Source: Magicicada septendecula (taxonomy: Eukaryota > Arthropoda > Insecta > Hemiptera > Cicadidae). Taken from it: 64,000 nt of DNA. A model generated the notes under the pieces. The model searched no databases and was not told where the DNA came from. It saw only the letters and a program-made list of their open reading frames with translations. The stretch covers positions 258,633,268 to 258,697,267 of the forward strand of contig CM068375.1 of NCBI GenBank assembly GCA_034769895.1, given 5' to 3'. Both the position numbers and the translations under genes were made by a program. Shown here one piece after another: positions 33,148-44,764 of the stretch (position 1 is the first letter of the stretch; each line of letters begins with the position of its first letter).

Positions 33148-35075
33148 TGCTCGTTTAAATGCTGGCCGTTGCCTTCGGCGCGGTCTTCTGTTCTGACGGG
33201 GTGGTTATTCTCCGTGTTTTGCCTTCTCTCAATCGAGTGGTCATTACGAGTTATTTGTTCTCGACCTCTTCTGTTCTCTTCGGCACTCCGGCTCCTCGGT
33301 CTTCTATAACTGCGTCTCCCGTCATTTCTACCTTCTGCATTTACATAGTTCACCCGTCGTCTGTATGTTTGATTCTGTGTCGACAGGTTATTATTATGAT
33401 ATTGATTATTTGGTCTGTTATACCCACCTCCATTTTGGTTGTTTCCCCTGTTGTAAGGATGGTTAACATTGTTATTGTTATTGGGGTAATTCTGATTATG
33501 GTTTCTTGGGTAAGTATTGTTGTTGTTTTGGTTAGGGAACCCTCGATAATTATTGGGGTTGGATGGCGGATGATTGGCCGGGGTGTGGTTTCCCTGTGGT
33601 CCACTTGGTTGATTCCTGTTGTCATAATTCCTGTAGTTTGGTGAGTTCCTCTGTCTGTTCAAGACATAGTGTTTCTCCCGCTCGTAATCTCCCAATAATG
33701 CGGCCATCTCTTGTATAGTTTTAATTCGTCCACTTAAACGGCTTTTTGTGATCTCACCGTCGTAATGATACGCCAATTGCGTCACTAGGCATTCTTCCGG
33801 GATGTTGGGTTCGAGGTTCCTTGCTATGCTTACCTTACCTAAAAAGTAAGCGGTTGGTGACTGTCCTAGGTAAGGGTCGAATCTGCCATTGCTTATATTG
33901 TTTCTCACCACGTGCTGAGTCGCCTCCGACCAGTATTTGTCTTTGAATAATTTCTTGAACTCATTGAAATTATTTATGTCTGGTCTTACCGCCGTCCACC
34001 AATTATCATGGACTTCTTTGAACATGTCATCTATCATGCTCTTGATTACCGTCCACCTTGTCTCTCTGGTTCAGGCTAAGTTCTCCTCCACTCGTTCTAT
34101 AAACTCAATTGGATTGCGTTTATAGTTTTTAAAGTTTATTGTCTCTCTGTTTTCGCTACATAATACATGTGAGGTCATGACTGGTCGATCCTTCAATGCG
34201 TTGATCTCCTCCTGTAGGCGTAGCTCTCTAGCCCTAAATTCAGCTATTTTCCCTTCTTGGGCGGTAGTGGTGTCCTTCACTTCGCTTACTGATGCGTCCA
34301 ATCTGCTATAGTTCTCTTCTACTCTGGTTTGTATCTGTTCTAATTTGTTGTTGGTTTCTTTTTGGAGTCCTTCAACCCTCCTCTTACCTTCCCCTTCAAC
34401 TTCATTCACCTTGATTAAAATTTCTTCCCGGACTTGTATTACTACTTCGCTGGTTTTCTCTATCTTCTCTTCCGTTTCCATTACAGTTTGTTTCAGTTCT
34501 TCTCTGTACTCAGTCAACTGTTGCTGTAATGTATCTTGGTTATATTCAATTTTATCATTCAGCGTCTCGATATCTTCCTTCATTAGTCTCAAGGCTTCGC
34601 TGGTTTTCTCATTACTCCTCTCTACCTTTTCACTGATTATTTTATTCTCCTCCTTCATTTTCTGTGTCAGGGTTTCATTTAATGATTCAAATTTCTTGTC
34701 CAATTTCTTCTCCATCTTCTCATTATTTTTGTCCATTTTCTTGAAATTGTCATCTATTGCCTCGAATTTCTTGTCTAGTTTTTCATCCTGTTTCTTGGAA
34801 TTATCTTCAAACTTCTTGTCCAATTTTTCATCCATTGTTTTACTGAAATCGCCCATTAGCCTTACCATGTCCTGTAAGGTCAGGTTCCCTGGTGGTGCGG
34901 GTTTATCCGTTTCCATAGGTGTTAATAATTCTTCGACATCTTCCACCGAAGTTATTTCCTTTTCCTCCATTCGGGCACCTTTCTCGATCTCCTTTTCTAA
35001 TCTCCTTGCTTCCTCTTCCGCCTCCTTTTCGCGTAGCTTCATCTGTTGTCTCGTCCCGATTTTTGCCGGTTCCAT
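33138..35075 (-). pseudogene. Gypsy-A Gag: long coiled coil plus capsid, Asn-rich tail
   Basis: One reading frame of about 645 codons from the ATG at 35075, interrupted once by TGA at 34071-34073. Residues about 10-50 are Glu/Lys-rich. From about residue 70 a long heptad coiled coil follows with repeated EKLDKKFE units, continuing to RELRLQEEINALKD. Then NYKRNPIEFIERVEENL and, past the stop, the capsid block NNFNEFKKLFKDKYWSEA. The C-terminal 150 residues are Asn, Arg and Pro rich (PNNNNNVNHPYNRGNNQNGG) and replace a zinc knuckle. A similar layout in element Y shows that the coiled-coil Gag is a lineage trait. Confidence 0.88.
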
Positions 35076-35134
35076 TTCCGTAGTCGCCGCTAGAATCTGT
35101 AAAGTTTAAAGATATGTTTCCTTAACTATTCTAG

Positions 35135-35154
35135 CCCTACTAGTTGGCGCGCCA
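35135..35154 (-). promoter_or_regulatory. Primer-binding site of gypsy-A
   Basis: Minus-strand TGGCGCGCCAACTAGTAGGG starts three bases from the 5' LTR edge at 35158. It begins like tRNA-Lys-type sites and then differs. Confidence 0.6.
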
Positions 35155-35157
35155 CTT

Positions 35158-37994
35158 TGTAACTAGTCTGTTATGGGGTTGTAATAATCCAATAATTTAA
35201 TGTATAATGTTATTTAGTGTTATACGTGTCAAAATGTAACTGCTCTGTCGTTTACGGGTAAACCGTATTTCGCTCTGCTGCATTCAAATGTTGCCGCCTC
35301 GCCACCTGATTGGCGCACGGCTTTCTGCAGTGTTGACTTGGCTAGCGTCTTGCTTCAACGCTTTCACTTCGATAATTCTTATTTGTTATTATGAATTAAC
35401 TGAATCAAACATACAGAATTGCAGATTGAGAACATTTATTAATCCTTTAGAATATTTCAATTGCTTTATGATACATCAAAATTCGTCTTCTGCACCGGCT
35501 ATTACAATTGTTCGGTTGGTACTTGCTCAGTTCAGTTTGTATACAATTCGACAGTAATGTTAGATTACAGTAAATATGGTTTTTTCTCAGGGGTGTTAAG
35601 TCCTTTCGGCTACAGAAATATATACTTACGGCTAACACACACAAAGTTATAACAATTCTTAATACTAATTACACAAACAAATCAATATCTCATTACATTC
35701 AATTAAGTAATCACCAATGAAAACTTGTAAAGCAATTTTGGGTTAGGTTCCGTTTGTCAAAGTTTAGTTATCAAAAGGTTCGTCAATTATTTACTATATT
35801 TTATCTTTTAATAATTGCTAATTGATTAACGTTAAATGGTGAATTTAAATAAGCATTTATTTTTGACTCGGAATAGTGATCAGTGATGTGAAATAGTTAT
35901 ATTTAATTCAGACCAAAAAATTGTGAATTCGATTATGGGATAATGTTTATACTCATCGGTTTTCCTGCTGAAGATCCAGATGTCGTCTTCTTCTATGGAT
36001 AACTCCTGGGCTGTCGTCTTCTTCTACTCTCCAGAAGTTTATTTCCCTCGTCTCGGCGCTTCTCCTCGCTGACTCAGGCCTCGTATTTCTTCAGTTGTCG
36101 TCCGTCGTCTTCTCTTAGGATGTTCCAATGATCTTCATTTAGTGTCCGTGGTCATCTCTCTTCGTCACTGCGTCATTCTGTCTTCTTCCGATAACTACGG
36201 TTTGTTAATTAATTTTTATAAACGAAATTTTGGTTCAGGATTCCCTGTACTATTGTAATTATCTTCATTTGGTTTTAATTAGGTTGGAAATTACTTGAAG
36301 AATAATAATTTTAATTTTAATACGAGAGCTCCTCGATCCACTCTCTGGCGTTGGTCAATAATAACTACTGAAAATCTAACGGTTTTTTGGCATTATTTTT
36401 CTTGTTGCTATGGTTACCTAATAAATTATGCTAATTTTCATTGGTTATTAACTCAAGTCATTGTTATGATTTATCGTCTTTTTTAGTCTAATTTTACCAA
36501 AATATCTTCAACTGAAGATTACTACTTTATACTAATAGCTAGAGTTATTACATTAGTACCATTCTTCCTAATTTTTCATGATGGTCATTTTGATATTCCT
36601 CATGCCCACTTTTGAATAGCTAATAACATTTTTACTATTTTCCATATTTATATTTTACACATACTTTATTCAGAATTAGTTGTTATTCACATATTTTGGT
36701 ACTAGGAATACTCACTTAAATGGTTTAATCATTTGGCACATTCTGCCTTAACTTTGGATTATTATTTGTTCTCAAACTAATAAATTTATATTCAACAGTT
36801 TGGCCTAGAGCCTAGATTCCATTCTACTCCCATCTATCATTTCTTAATAACATCTCTGGTAATTCTAATACAATTTTGTAAACAAAACAAACAATAAACA
36901 TCAGTATTCCTAACTCTAATTCTTATTATGAAAGATTCCTTGTCAGGTTCTAGCCTGAAATAACTTTTAACTACTGTTATCTTGCTTACCCTATAATTTA
37001 CTATATGCTATGATTTTCTGGACACTAACAAAACTCTTATAATACTATTGATAAACTGTTCCTTACATGATATGTCTTATCTACTATTCCCTTCACTTAA
37101 ATACAGTGTCTGTCCTTCTTAGTTTGCTACTCATTCTAATAACTTAATTCTTACCTTAATATACAATTCGGACATCTTATTACCTAAATTAATAATATCA
37201 CAATTAGTTCAATCTTACTTATCAATGCACAGTTTATCAAAAAATTGTTTATCTGTTTATCATAGTTGGCTTATATAATATTTTGTTCTACACCCCCACT
37301 GCACTTTTCCTTTCATTAGAAGGTTTCTTTAATTATTACCATGCTCACTTTGTTTCATTATATTCTATACCTATCACTTCACCACTTATTTAGTTTTACA
37401 CACATTTATAACTTACTCACTGGTTTATTCACAATTTGTCTGATTGTTTTATATTACTGTGTGATTATGGTCATGAATAACTAATTTACTTCCAAATCAC
37501 TCTGATCACTTTTAGCTATCATTCAAATATTGCTTTTGGTTGGCTCAAAACATTGTTTATTGTCTTTGGCTATTATCATTACAATTAGTTTGGGGTATGG
37601 TTAGTTTCTAACTCCCTACATTATATTATATAAGTACATTCTTTTATCAACAAGATATATGTGATATTGTTACCTTCCATTAATCTTATTATCCTAGTTA
37701 CATCTCATATACTACAAATATCAGTTCATTATTTAATTTACAATATTCTGTTCATTATTTGGAATTACTTGATTGCACTTAGGTCTTAACTGCTTCTTCA
37801 CTGTCTCTTGGTTCCTTTGGTATTTATCCGATCTACTGTGTCAGGTCATTGTCAGGTTAATAGTCATTTGTCATTTATTGGGTTACTGGGTTATTGATCT
37901 TTAAGTTTATAAGTTTTGCCTCTTATTCTTATCTTCAGCTTTTTACTTTATAATTAAATACAATTGAATCTTCACTACCTTATGTCATGTTACA
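35158..37994 (-). repeat. Gypsy-A 5' LTR
   Basis: 2837 bp, uninterrupted copy of the 3' LTR, followed by the TSD ATAT. In plus orientation it starts TGTAACTAG and ends GTTACA. It contains a run of CT-rich, TCTTC-repeating sequence around 35985-36190 that may carry transcription signals; no clear TATA box could be singled out. Confidence 0.93.
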
Positions 37995-37998
37995 ATAT

Positions 37999-39138
37999 CC
38001 ATAACCGTACAAGGTAAGTGTTTATCATCTACAGCGGTATCATCAAAATCATTCATCTTTATTTCACAAGGTAAGTCAATTTGCTCACCTCTCTCAATAT
38101 CTAAACACTGCATTAACATTTCATAACCTCTATTAATCTCAAAAATCTCTATCTCTCCTTTTCTCTCTCTCTCATCACAATACCTCTCACAACCCCCCTC
38201 AACTATCTCATTCCGTGCAAAGGGCAACACAAAATCACTAAAATACTTCCTGGCTTTACCAGGTACATTACCACAAAAACTTAAGGGACCATTTGGAGAC
38301 ACCATGTCTCCCACATAACCTCTGGAGGAACCTTCGTCCTCATAAAACACATGTGGAGTCTTTACTCCACTTATACCACAGGGAAAATTTGCCCTCTGCC
38401 CTCCATACTCACCTAACTTCTCTTCACGCTCTCTCTCAATCTCATTAACAACTACTACCTCATCACTAATTTCTACTCCTACTAAACTCTCATCGTCACT
38501 ATCATTATTCAATGTATCACTCTCTGATACCACATTTTCAATTACATCACCATTTTTAATCATATCTTTGTTATCACTTGTTAACTCATTATTATAATTA
38601 TCGTTATTACTCACCTTGTCTACCGCCACCTATTTTGCATTTAAACTAACACCATTACTATTAACACTTACATTTCCGTTATTTTCATTTATTTTCCACT
38701 TACCTATATCTGTTCTCCACTCTCCCATTTTCTCAATATCTCGTTTTAATTCGTTAAAATTACTCTCACACTTATTCTTTACAGCATTGATATCAGTTTT
38801 AAGTTCATTAAATTTATTATTAAAATTACTATTCTGAACGTCAAAACGACGATCTAATCGAATTTTTCATCACTACTATCAAAACGACTCTTTATTTCAT
38901 TAAATTGATTTAGTAAAACACTCATCATGTCATCACCAAATTTGCTATTACATTTAGTTGAGGTTGGAGTTAACTGAACCCCTGAACCCTCTGTCACATT
39001 TGTTTGATCTGTTACACTTAATTCGACTATTTTGTCTTGACCCACATTTGGAGTCGAATGGACTTCAAGGCCGCTCATGACAGCTGATTCATTAAAACTA
39101 ATTATTTCCTCTATATCATTTTCGTTATTTCCTGCCAT
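37999..39138 (-). pseudogene. Element X coiled-coil ORF, N-terminal and middle part
   Basis: Starts at the ATG at 39138 (MAGNNENDIEEI, compare MAGSNNENNINEI in element Z). The frame shifts at about 38860, continues through RFDVQNSNFNNKFNELK coiled-coil heptads, meets a TAG at 38630-38632, and runs on to the gypsy-A insertion. Beyond the coil it shares with Z the blocks VFYEDEGSS, FVLPFARNE, EGGCERYCDERE and CEIKMNDFDDTAVDDKHL. There is no enzyme motif. Function unknown; it occupies the Gag position of the element. Confidence 0.8.
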
Positions 39139-39334
39139 TTTTAAATTATGAAATTATCTATTTTAACAATCCTTATTTTACATTCATTAAGTATTATTCA
39201 CTCATTAAGTTTTCATTAAGTATTACTTACGTAAACCTACTTACGTATAACCTCGTTTTTCGTAATTTTTTACGCACTCCTAAATCACGCTTATATTCAC
39301 CTGTAGGTGCGGTTTATATTATTTTTTATAAACA

Positions 39335-39353
39335 GTCTCTGTTCGAAGCGCCA
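39335..39353 (-). promoter_or_regulatory. Primer-binding site of element X
   Basis: Minus-strand TGGCGCTTCGAACAGAGAC, two bases from the LTR edge, close to the tRNA-Lys-type site TGGCGCCCGAACAGGGAC. Confidence 0.8.
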
Positions 39354-39402
39354 TTTGTGATGTTATCCACCTTTATCACATTTAAATTATTAATAATACA
39401 GA

Positions 39403-42400
39403 CAAGGCCGTGCACAAGCGGGGGGTTTTGGGGGTTTAACCCTCCCCATTTGGGAAGAGAAATCAGCGAGTTTGGAAGTGAAATAGTGATTGTTTCAATC
39501 TGATATAAAATGCCGGAGGTACTCACATCATTTGAACTCGTGAACAATTCCCACCTTGCGCAGCAAACACGGCAATGCTCCGCCTTTCTCACACTCTCAC
39601 ATCTTTCTCACACGTTAGTATACGTAGTTCATTCGGCATGCCAGTTCTCTATTTTTCGTGTGGTTCGCGCAGTATTGACTGACTTGTGCGTTAATCATTA
39701 ATTATCGCTACCACCAATAGACTACGGACTGTGTATTCCTAGTTCGTTTTGCGATTTTGTGCTGAATAATTAGTAAAATATGTCCAGTAAACGAACGAAT
39801 TCTTTGTTACTTTTGCAAAAAACAACGGACAGAAGAGGTAAGTTATTATTAACATTTTTCATAATTCTTCTCTTCGAAGTTTTGTGACAAGCGTAAAACA
39901 AAAAGGTTTATTTATTAAAATTTTATTATTTTACGCACATGCAAATAAAACACAAATAAACCTCAGTACACGTTGCTTTCTCATCTATTTTTAAACGTCT
40001 AAATGACAACGACCTTGGCGATAAAACCGTCCATGCTGATTCCCGGAAAACGATGACGCTATACCTCTTGTCACATTTTATTGTAATCTAAGCTATTCAG
40101 CAGGTCAACTAATAAAGTCAGCAAGAACATTTTAGTGAGTAGTGCGTTACGGCCCATATATGGTACGAACAATTTTTTGCACTAAATAATTAAATAAAAA
40201 TTTCGGAGTACGTAGACTATAAAAAATTAAGCAGTTTATTTACAAAAATAGCGAAAACTCACATCCGCATAGTAGACAAATTTACCGGAAATGACCGCCG
40301 CACCACAAGAAAATCAATTACGGGACGTATATACCCCGTAACGCAGCGAACGTGTTAAAATTCATGTTATCAAATCAAATACAGTAATTTATTTCAAAGT
40401 TGACAGAAAAATCTCATTCAATACATCATAATCATGCGTTGCATAAAAAAGTATAAGGTAGCATATCAAATAATAATAGTCTTCATTCATTTATTTATTT
40501 GCTTACAGCCGAAATCAGGATACAGCTCTCAATCAAGTCCGACAAATGAAGACAATGTAGTATCAAATCCAGCACAGTCCAATGCTGAATCGCTGACAGA
40601 AACAGATACCAACTAACCAACAATTAGTGGTAGCTTACATCAAATCCATCCTTGGGATGTGGCATTATTTTTAAGCAAGGAATTGGAAATGAGTATCACG
40701 AACGCATACAAATCCATCTGGTCTCCTCGGAAAAGTATAAATTTCCTTGCTCTGGAGAAAGAATCTTCGTTTCCAAGGACATTGGCTGAAGACTTACCAT
40801 TGGTTGGCCAACTCGAGAAAGGAGGATGCAGCTTTCTGTAAAGCATGTTTGTTGCAATGTAAGAAGACTGCTGGTGTCTGTTCTCAACCTCTCAAAGGAT
40901 TGGTAAATGAACCGTACAGAAACTGGAAGAAAGCACTCGATTACTTCAAGAAGCACGAATCGACTGTTTACCACAAAAGCAGCATGTTGGCATTAGAAAA
41001 TATCAGAAAAATGGATGAAGGAAAAATGGTGCCTATTGATGTACAATTAAGTTCGGAGAAGAAAAAAGTGATCGAGGAAAACAAGAAAAAACTCATGGCC
41101 ATTGTAGAAACGGTAAAACTTTGTGGACAGCAAGGCTTAGCCTTGAGAGGCTCAAAGAAAGGTGGCCAAATAACACCTAAAGTGCCTGCTGTAAATGATG
41201 GCAACTTCCGGGCCCTTCTCCGTTTTCGTGCTACAACAGATGACCTACTAAAAAAACATTTGGAGACTTCGTCAAAGAATGCGGTATATACAAGCAATAG
41301 AATTCAAAATGAAGTCACCTCTATATTTCACAAGAAAATCTTAAGAAATTTGGTAGACAATATTAATAAATCCAAAGCTTTTTCACTACTTGCTGACGAA
41401 ACATCAGACATTTCTGGTTTAGAGCAACTTTCCATATGTGTGCGTTATACAGCAAACGAAGGTGAGAAATGTGTGGTCAAAGAAGATTTTATAGGCTTTG
41501 TACCTGTAACAGACTGCACGGGGAAAAACCTAGCCACAACTGCAGTCAACTTTTTGCAAGAGAATGGAATTGATACATGTTATCTATATGGTCAAGGCTA
41601 TGATGGAGCGGCGGCCATGAGTGGGAAAATGCATGGAACTCAATCCTACATTCAAGCAGATTACCCTCTGGCTCTCTATGTCCATTGTGCCTCTCACAGC
41701 CTTAATCTTGCTGTAAGTTCGGCCAGTAATATTTCAGCCATTAGAAATTGTTTGGGAACCATTGAATCCGTATATAACTTTTTTAACTCCCCCAAACGGC
41801 AGGCTATTCTGCAAGAAACCATAGCTGAAGTATTACCAGAGGCGAATCACTCCAAATTGAAAAAATACTGTCCAACCAGATGGATTGAACGTCACCAATC
41901 CGTATCAATTTATTGTGAGCTTCAAGAAGGCGTGATAGAGGCCTTAGGAAAAATTTCTCAGCTGCGAGAGGCAACAGTGGCAGCTCAGGCGTTTCAACTA
42001 CTGAATGCAATTAAAAATTGCCAACTCCAAATTTGCTGCCAAATCCTTCTAGCATGCCATGCCATTTTAACACCCCTGAGCGTGTCTCTTCAGCGAGAAG
42101 ACCTACATCTGACCGAAGCTGTACTCCATGCACAACATTCTTCAGAGGAACTTAAAAACATGAGGAAGTCTGCCAGTGAAATGTTCCGCAATATACTTGA
42201 GAAAGCAAAGTCTGTTATGGAGGATTCCGACATCGCTCTTAGTGTTCCACGATTAAGTAAGAAGCAGCAACACCGAAGCAACGTCGAAATCGAGTCACCA
42301 GAAGAATATTACCGTGTGACAATGTTCATACCATTTTTAGATGAACTTAATAGTCACATTGAATCTAGATTTATCAAGCATGGTGAAATTCTTAGCAGTT

Positions 42401-43040
42401 TCGACTGTCTGTTACCTCAGAGGCAGGCGCATTTCAATGAAGACAACTGTCGGACCCTATACAGAACTTATGAGTCAGTCCTCGAATGCCTCAATGAAGA
42501 TGAATTCCTAGCTGAAATTAAAATGTGGCGAAGAAGAATCGGAGATTGTAGTGGAAAGAAAGGAGACCTCATCTTCCATGCACTGGATATTTGTGAAGCA
42601 AGTGAAGCCTTCCTCAGTGTAAGGAAACTTCTGAAAATCCTAACTGTGTTGCCTGTCACCACAGCGACAGCAGAAAGATCATTCTCCACCCTACGCAGGC
42701 TGAAAACATATATTAGGAATTCCATGTCCGAAGAAAGACTAAATGGCCTTGCATTATTGAACATCCATAGAGAAATTAATATCTCTAGTGAAGAGATCGT
42801 TAATGAATTTGCCAATTCAAACAGAAAAATGTTACTATGTTACTAAAAGGAATTAGTGTAATGTATACAATTTTTATTAATATTGTTTTCGTTCATTTCC
42901 TCTCAAGTCTACTTATTATGTGTTACTCCATATTGTAATTCATAAACAGTTTATTGAAATTTTCATTATAGACTACTTTATGGAAAAGAAATTTTCCACT
43001 TCAGAACCCCTCCCTTTCAAAAATCCTGCGCACGGGCCTG
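39403..43040 (+). mobile_element. hAT DNA transposon
   Basis: A 3638-bp insertion in the element X LTR with an 8-bp TSD AATACAGA (39395-39402 and 43041-43048), the hAT hallmark. Imperfect terminal inverted repeats: left CAAGGCCGTGCACAAG, right (reverse complement) CAGGCCCGTGCGCAGG. It encodes one hAT transposase. Confidence 0.95.
40747..42846 (+). CDS. hAT transposase (TTF zinc finger, DUF4371-like, dimerisation domain)
   Basis: About 700 codons uninterrupted to the TAA at 42844. It begins without ATG (codon TTG), so the true start lies upstream. A possible first exon is 39780-39837 with a GTAAGT donor, and an acceptor-like CTTACAG ends at 40508, but upstream frames contain a stop (about 40614) and a shift, so the N-terminus is damaged or mis-spliced. 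A TTF-type finger is seen in HWLKTYHWLANSRKEDAAFC and KACL. RNase-H-fold blocks: FSLLADETSDISG (Asp), GQGYDGAAAMSGKMHG, LYVHCASHSLNLAVSSA and CPTRWIERH. The C-terminal hAT dimerisation block is LPVTTATAERSFSTLRRLK. It would cut and paste the element. Confidence 0.93.
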   Translation: MLWRKNLRFQGHWLKTYHWLANSRKEDAAFCKACLLQCKKTAGVCSQPLKGLVNEPYRNWKKALDYFKKHESTVYHKSSMLALENIRKMDEGKMVPIDVQLSSEKKKVIEENKKKLMAIVETVKLCGQQGLALRGSKKGGQITPKVPAVNDGNFRALLRFRATTDDLLKKHLETSSKNAVYTSNRIQNEVTSIFHKKILRNLVDNINKSKAFSLLADETSDISGLEQLSICVRYTANEGEKCVVKEDFIGFVPVTDCTGKNLATTAVNFLQENGIDTCYLYGQGYDGAAAMSGKMHGTQSYIQADYPLALYVHCASHSLNLAVSSASNISAIRNCLGTIESVYNFFNSPKRQAILQETIAEVLPEANHSKLKKYCPTRWIERHQSVSIYCELQEGVIEALGKISQLREATVAAQAFQLLNAIKNCQLQICCQILLACHAILTPLSVSLQREDLHLTEAVLHAQHSSEELKNMRKSASEMFRNILEKAKSVMEDSDIALSVPRLSKKQQHRSNVEIESPEEYYRVTMFIPFLDELNSHIESRFIKHGEILSSFDCLLPQRQAHFNEDNCRTLYRTYESVLECLNEDEFLAEIKMWRRRIGDCSGKKGDLIFHALDICEASEAFLSVRKLLKILTVLPVTTATAERSFSTLRRLKTYIRNSMSEERLNGLALLNIHREINISSEEIVNEFANSNRKMLLCY

Positions 43041-44090
43041 AATACAGAATAAACTTACCTTACAGGCCAAGGTCCGTCACACGAACTGTGAACTATAAAC
43101 ATGATTTAGGGTTAAGTACGTCAATGACTACACACATTTTATAGTTAACTAACCCAACTCGATTTATTTATTTCTGATATTTATCTTTCATGATTCAACA
43201 ACACATACTCCCTCCTTCTTTATCTTCAAATAAACAACATTACTGCGAGGAGGTCGACCCCGTTTGATAAAATTTACGACATCAATTTAAACAAAAACAC
43301 GAAGACCATTGATCTACTAATTCTTATACTTAAGGTTCAATTATTTATTCTAATTAATTACACAAAGCAACCCAGTTTGCTCACTCACACTTTCATACGG
43401 TATTTAAATTATTCCCCATACTTTAGAGATCTCTTTACGTTATAATTTTCATGACTGTAAAAGTTTATATATCATACGGTTACTTGGTTTTGGGTGTCCT
43501 TGCAGATCACGTGTTGCACTCCGTACTTTTTTTTGTTCACAGGTTTGTCCGAATCAAGTTATCACTGACGATTTCATTTTAATATCACTTTTGATGAATT
43601 AATATCTCACAGTTAGTCCATGTTAAATTGCTGTTAAGTTGAACTCACATTCTAATACGTTTAATAAATTAAAGGCTCGCTAGCCGGTTGTATGCATCCG
43701 ATGTCTTTTTATTGTTTCTGTATACTTTCACTGTTATAATTACCACATTTTCACTCCTTCGGCCGGTCCGTCTACATTTTTTAATGTATTTCAGGCGGAC
43801 CGTGCCACAACGCACCTGTGCGCGTTAGATGTTATTAGCCGACTGTTCCTGTTTTCTGCACACACGGCGCAAAAGAATGTATTCATACGTGCCGAAACCA
43901 TGAGAACGTTGGCCGAGGGAATGAGCGCATGAAGGTGAATACGCACCCTCGTTGATAACTGCACATTCCTTTATCACAATTCCCAATGCGTACCTTGTAC
44001 TGACTGTTACCGAATAGTGACTTTCAAATAGATTGGTTTACTGGTTAAAATGATCAAACCTGTCTCACCCCTTTTGGCCCGTTACATTTA

Positions 44091-44605
44091 GAAGGCAACC
44101 CAGTTTGCTTATGCTCTCATTCATTCATTATACATTTTATATTATAAAGCGCTTTCTATTTAAATTTTCATAATTAGTACCGGTGTTGAATTCAGTTAAA
44201 ATTGAAATGTTTTTGTCTGTTCAACTGCTTATATTATGTACTCATCCTTTCATCGCCGTCTCCACGTGGTTACACCATCACTGCTAACTTCCGATCTCTT
44301 TAACACACTCCGTTAAGTTAAACTGTTAATGTTTGTGAATTACGTCTGAAGGATCACTATTACATGATTTACTGCTGTTTTACATTAAAATCACATGATT
44401 TACTGGTCGGCCGACCCTAATTTGCTCGAGCAATGTTTTTATACGACCGCACGGTCTGATGCTGTTAGACGACTCATGCCAAAACCGACGCTTCAAGATG
44501 GCCAAAAACGTTTTCATGCATGGCAACTTGGTCTGTGATTGGCTCCCATAGGGATTACTTTGACACAACAAATATTTAACACTGGTTATAGTACATCCAC
44601 TGTAA
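44091..44605 (-). repeat. Element Y 5' LTR, middle part
   Basis: Continues from 12243. Shares with element Z the palindrome at 44405-44416 and the nearby GACCGCACGGTC, which marks it as a related LTR. Ends in TAA duplicated by the Harbinger insertion. Confidence 0.7.
44405..44416. repeat. Perfect 12-bp palindrome in LTR (element Y)
   Basis: GGTCGGCCGACC, followed about 35 bases later by GACCGCACGGTC. The same pair occurs in the element Z LTR at 54097-54108. Confidence 0.85.
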
Positions 44606-44764
44606 AGCTCAATTCACACCAACGGGCACGGTCAAATCAGATCACGATCAAATCACCGTCCAGTCACGGGCAACCAATTCACACAGCACGGGCAGATCAC
44701 AGTCAAATGAAGTCTTTCTCTCATTGCGAACAGATGCTGTCTACCTCAACAGCTCGTGTCTACT

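Larger units (their letters stand above)
15492..37994 (-). mobile_element. Gypsy-A, Ty3/gypsy retrotransposon with about 2.83-kb LTRs
   Basis: Direct repeats 15492-19886 and 35158-37994 bound a minus-strand element. TSD ATAT lies at 15488-15491 and 37995-37998. Order on the minus strand: 5' LTR, primer-binding site, coiled-coil Gag plus capsid, protease, reverse transcriptase, RNase H, integrase, 3' LTR, i.e. Ty3/gypsy order. After removing gypsy-B and the Penelope insertion the element is about 12.1 kb, with about 6.5 kb internal. Few LTR differences suggest a fairly recent insertion. No envelope ORF was seen. Confidence 0.95.
12244..44086 (-). mobile_element. Element X, non-autonomous LTR retrotransposon with nested insertions
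   Basis: The direct repeats 12244-13328 and 39356-44086 (the latter after removing the hAT) are both exactly 1085 bp, start TGTGATG and end GTTACA. TTTA flanks both sides (12240-12243 and 44087-44090). On the minus strand, a tRNA-Lys-like primer-binding site at 39335-39353 follows the 5' LTR and a polypurine tract (13329-13342) precedes the 3' LTR. Without gypsy-A the interior is about 3.5 kb and encodes only the coiled-coil ORF shared with element Z; no protease, reverse transcriptase or integrase is seen. The gypsy-A insertion has TSD ATAT. Confidence 0.92.
39356..44086 (-). repeat. Element X 5' LTR, split by hAT transposon
   Basis: 39356-39402 plus 43049-44086 gives exactly 1085 bp, the same as the 3' LTR, once the hAT and one 8-bp duplication are removed. 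Confidence 0.93.
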
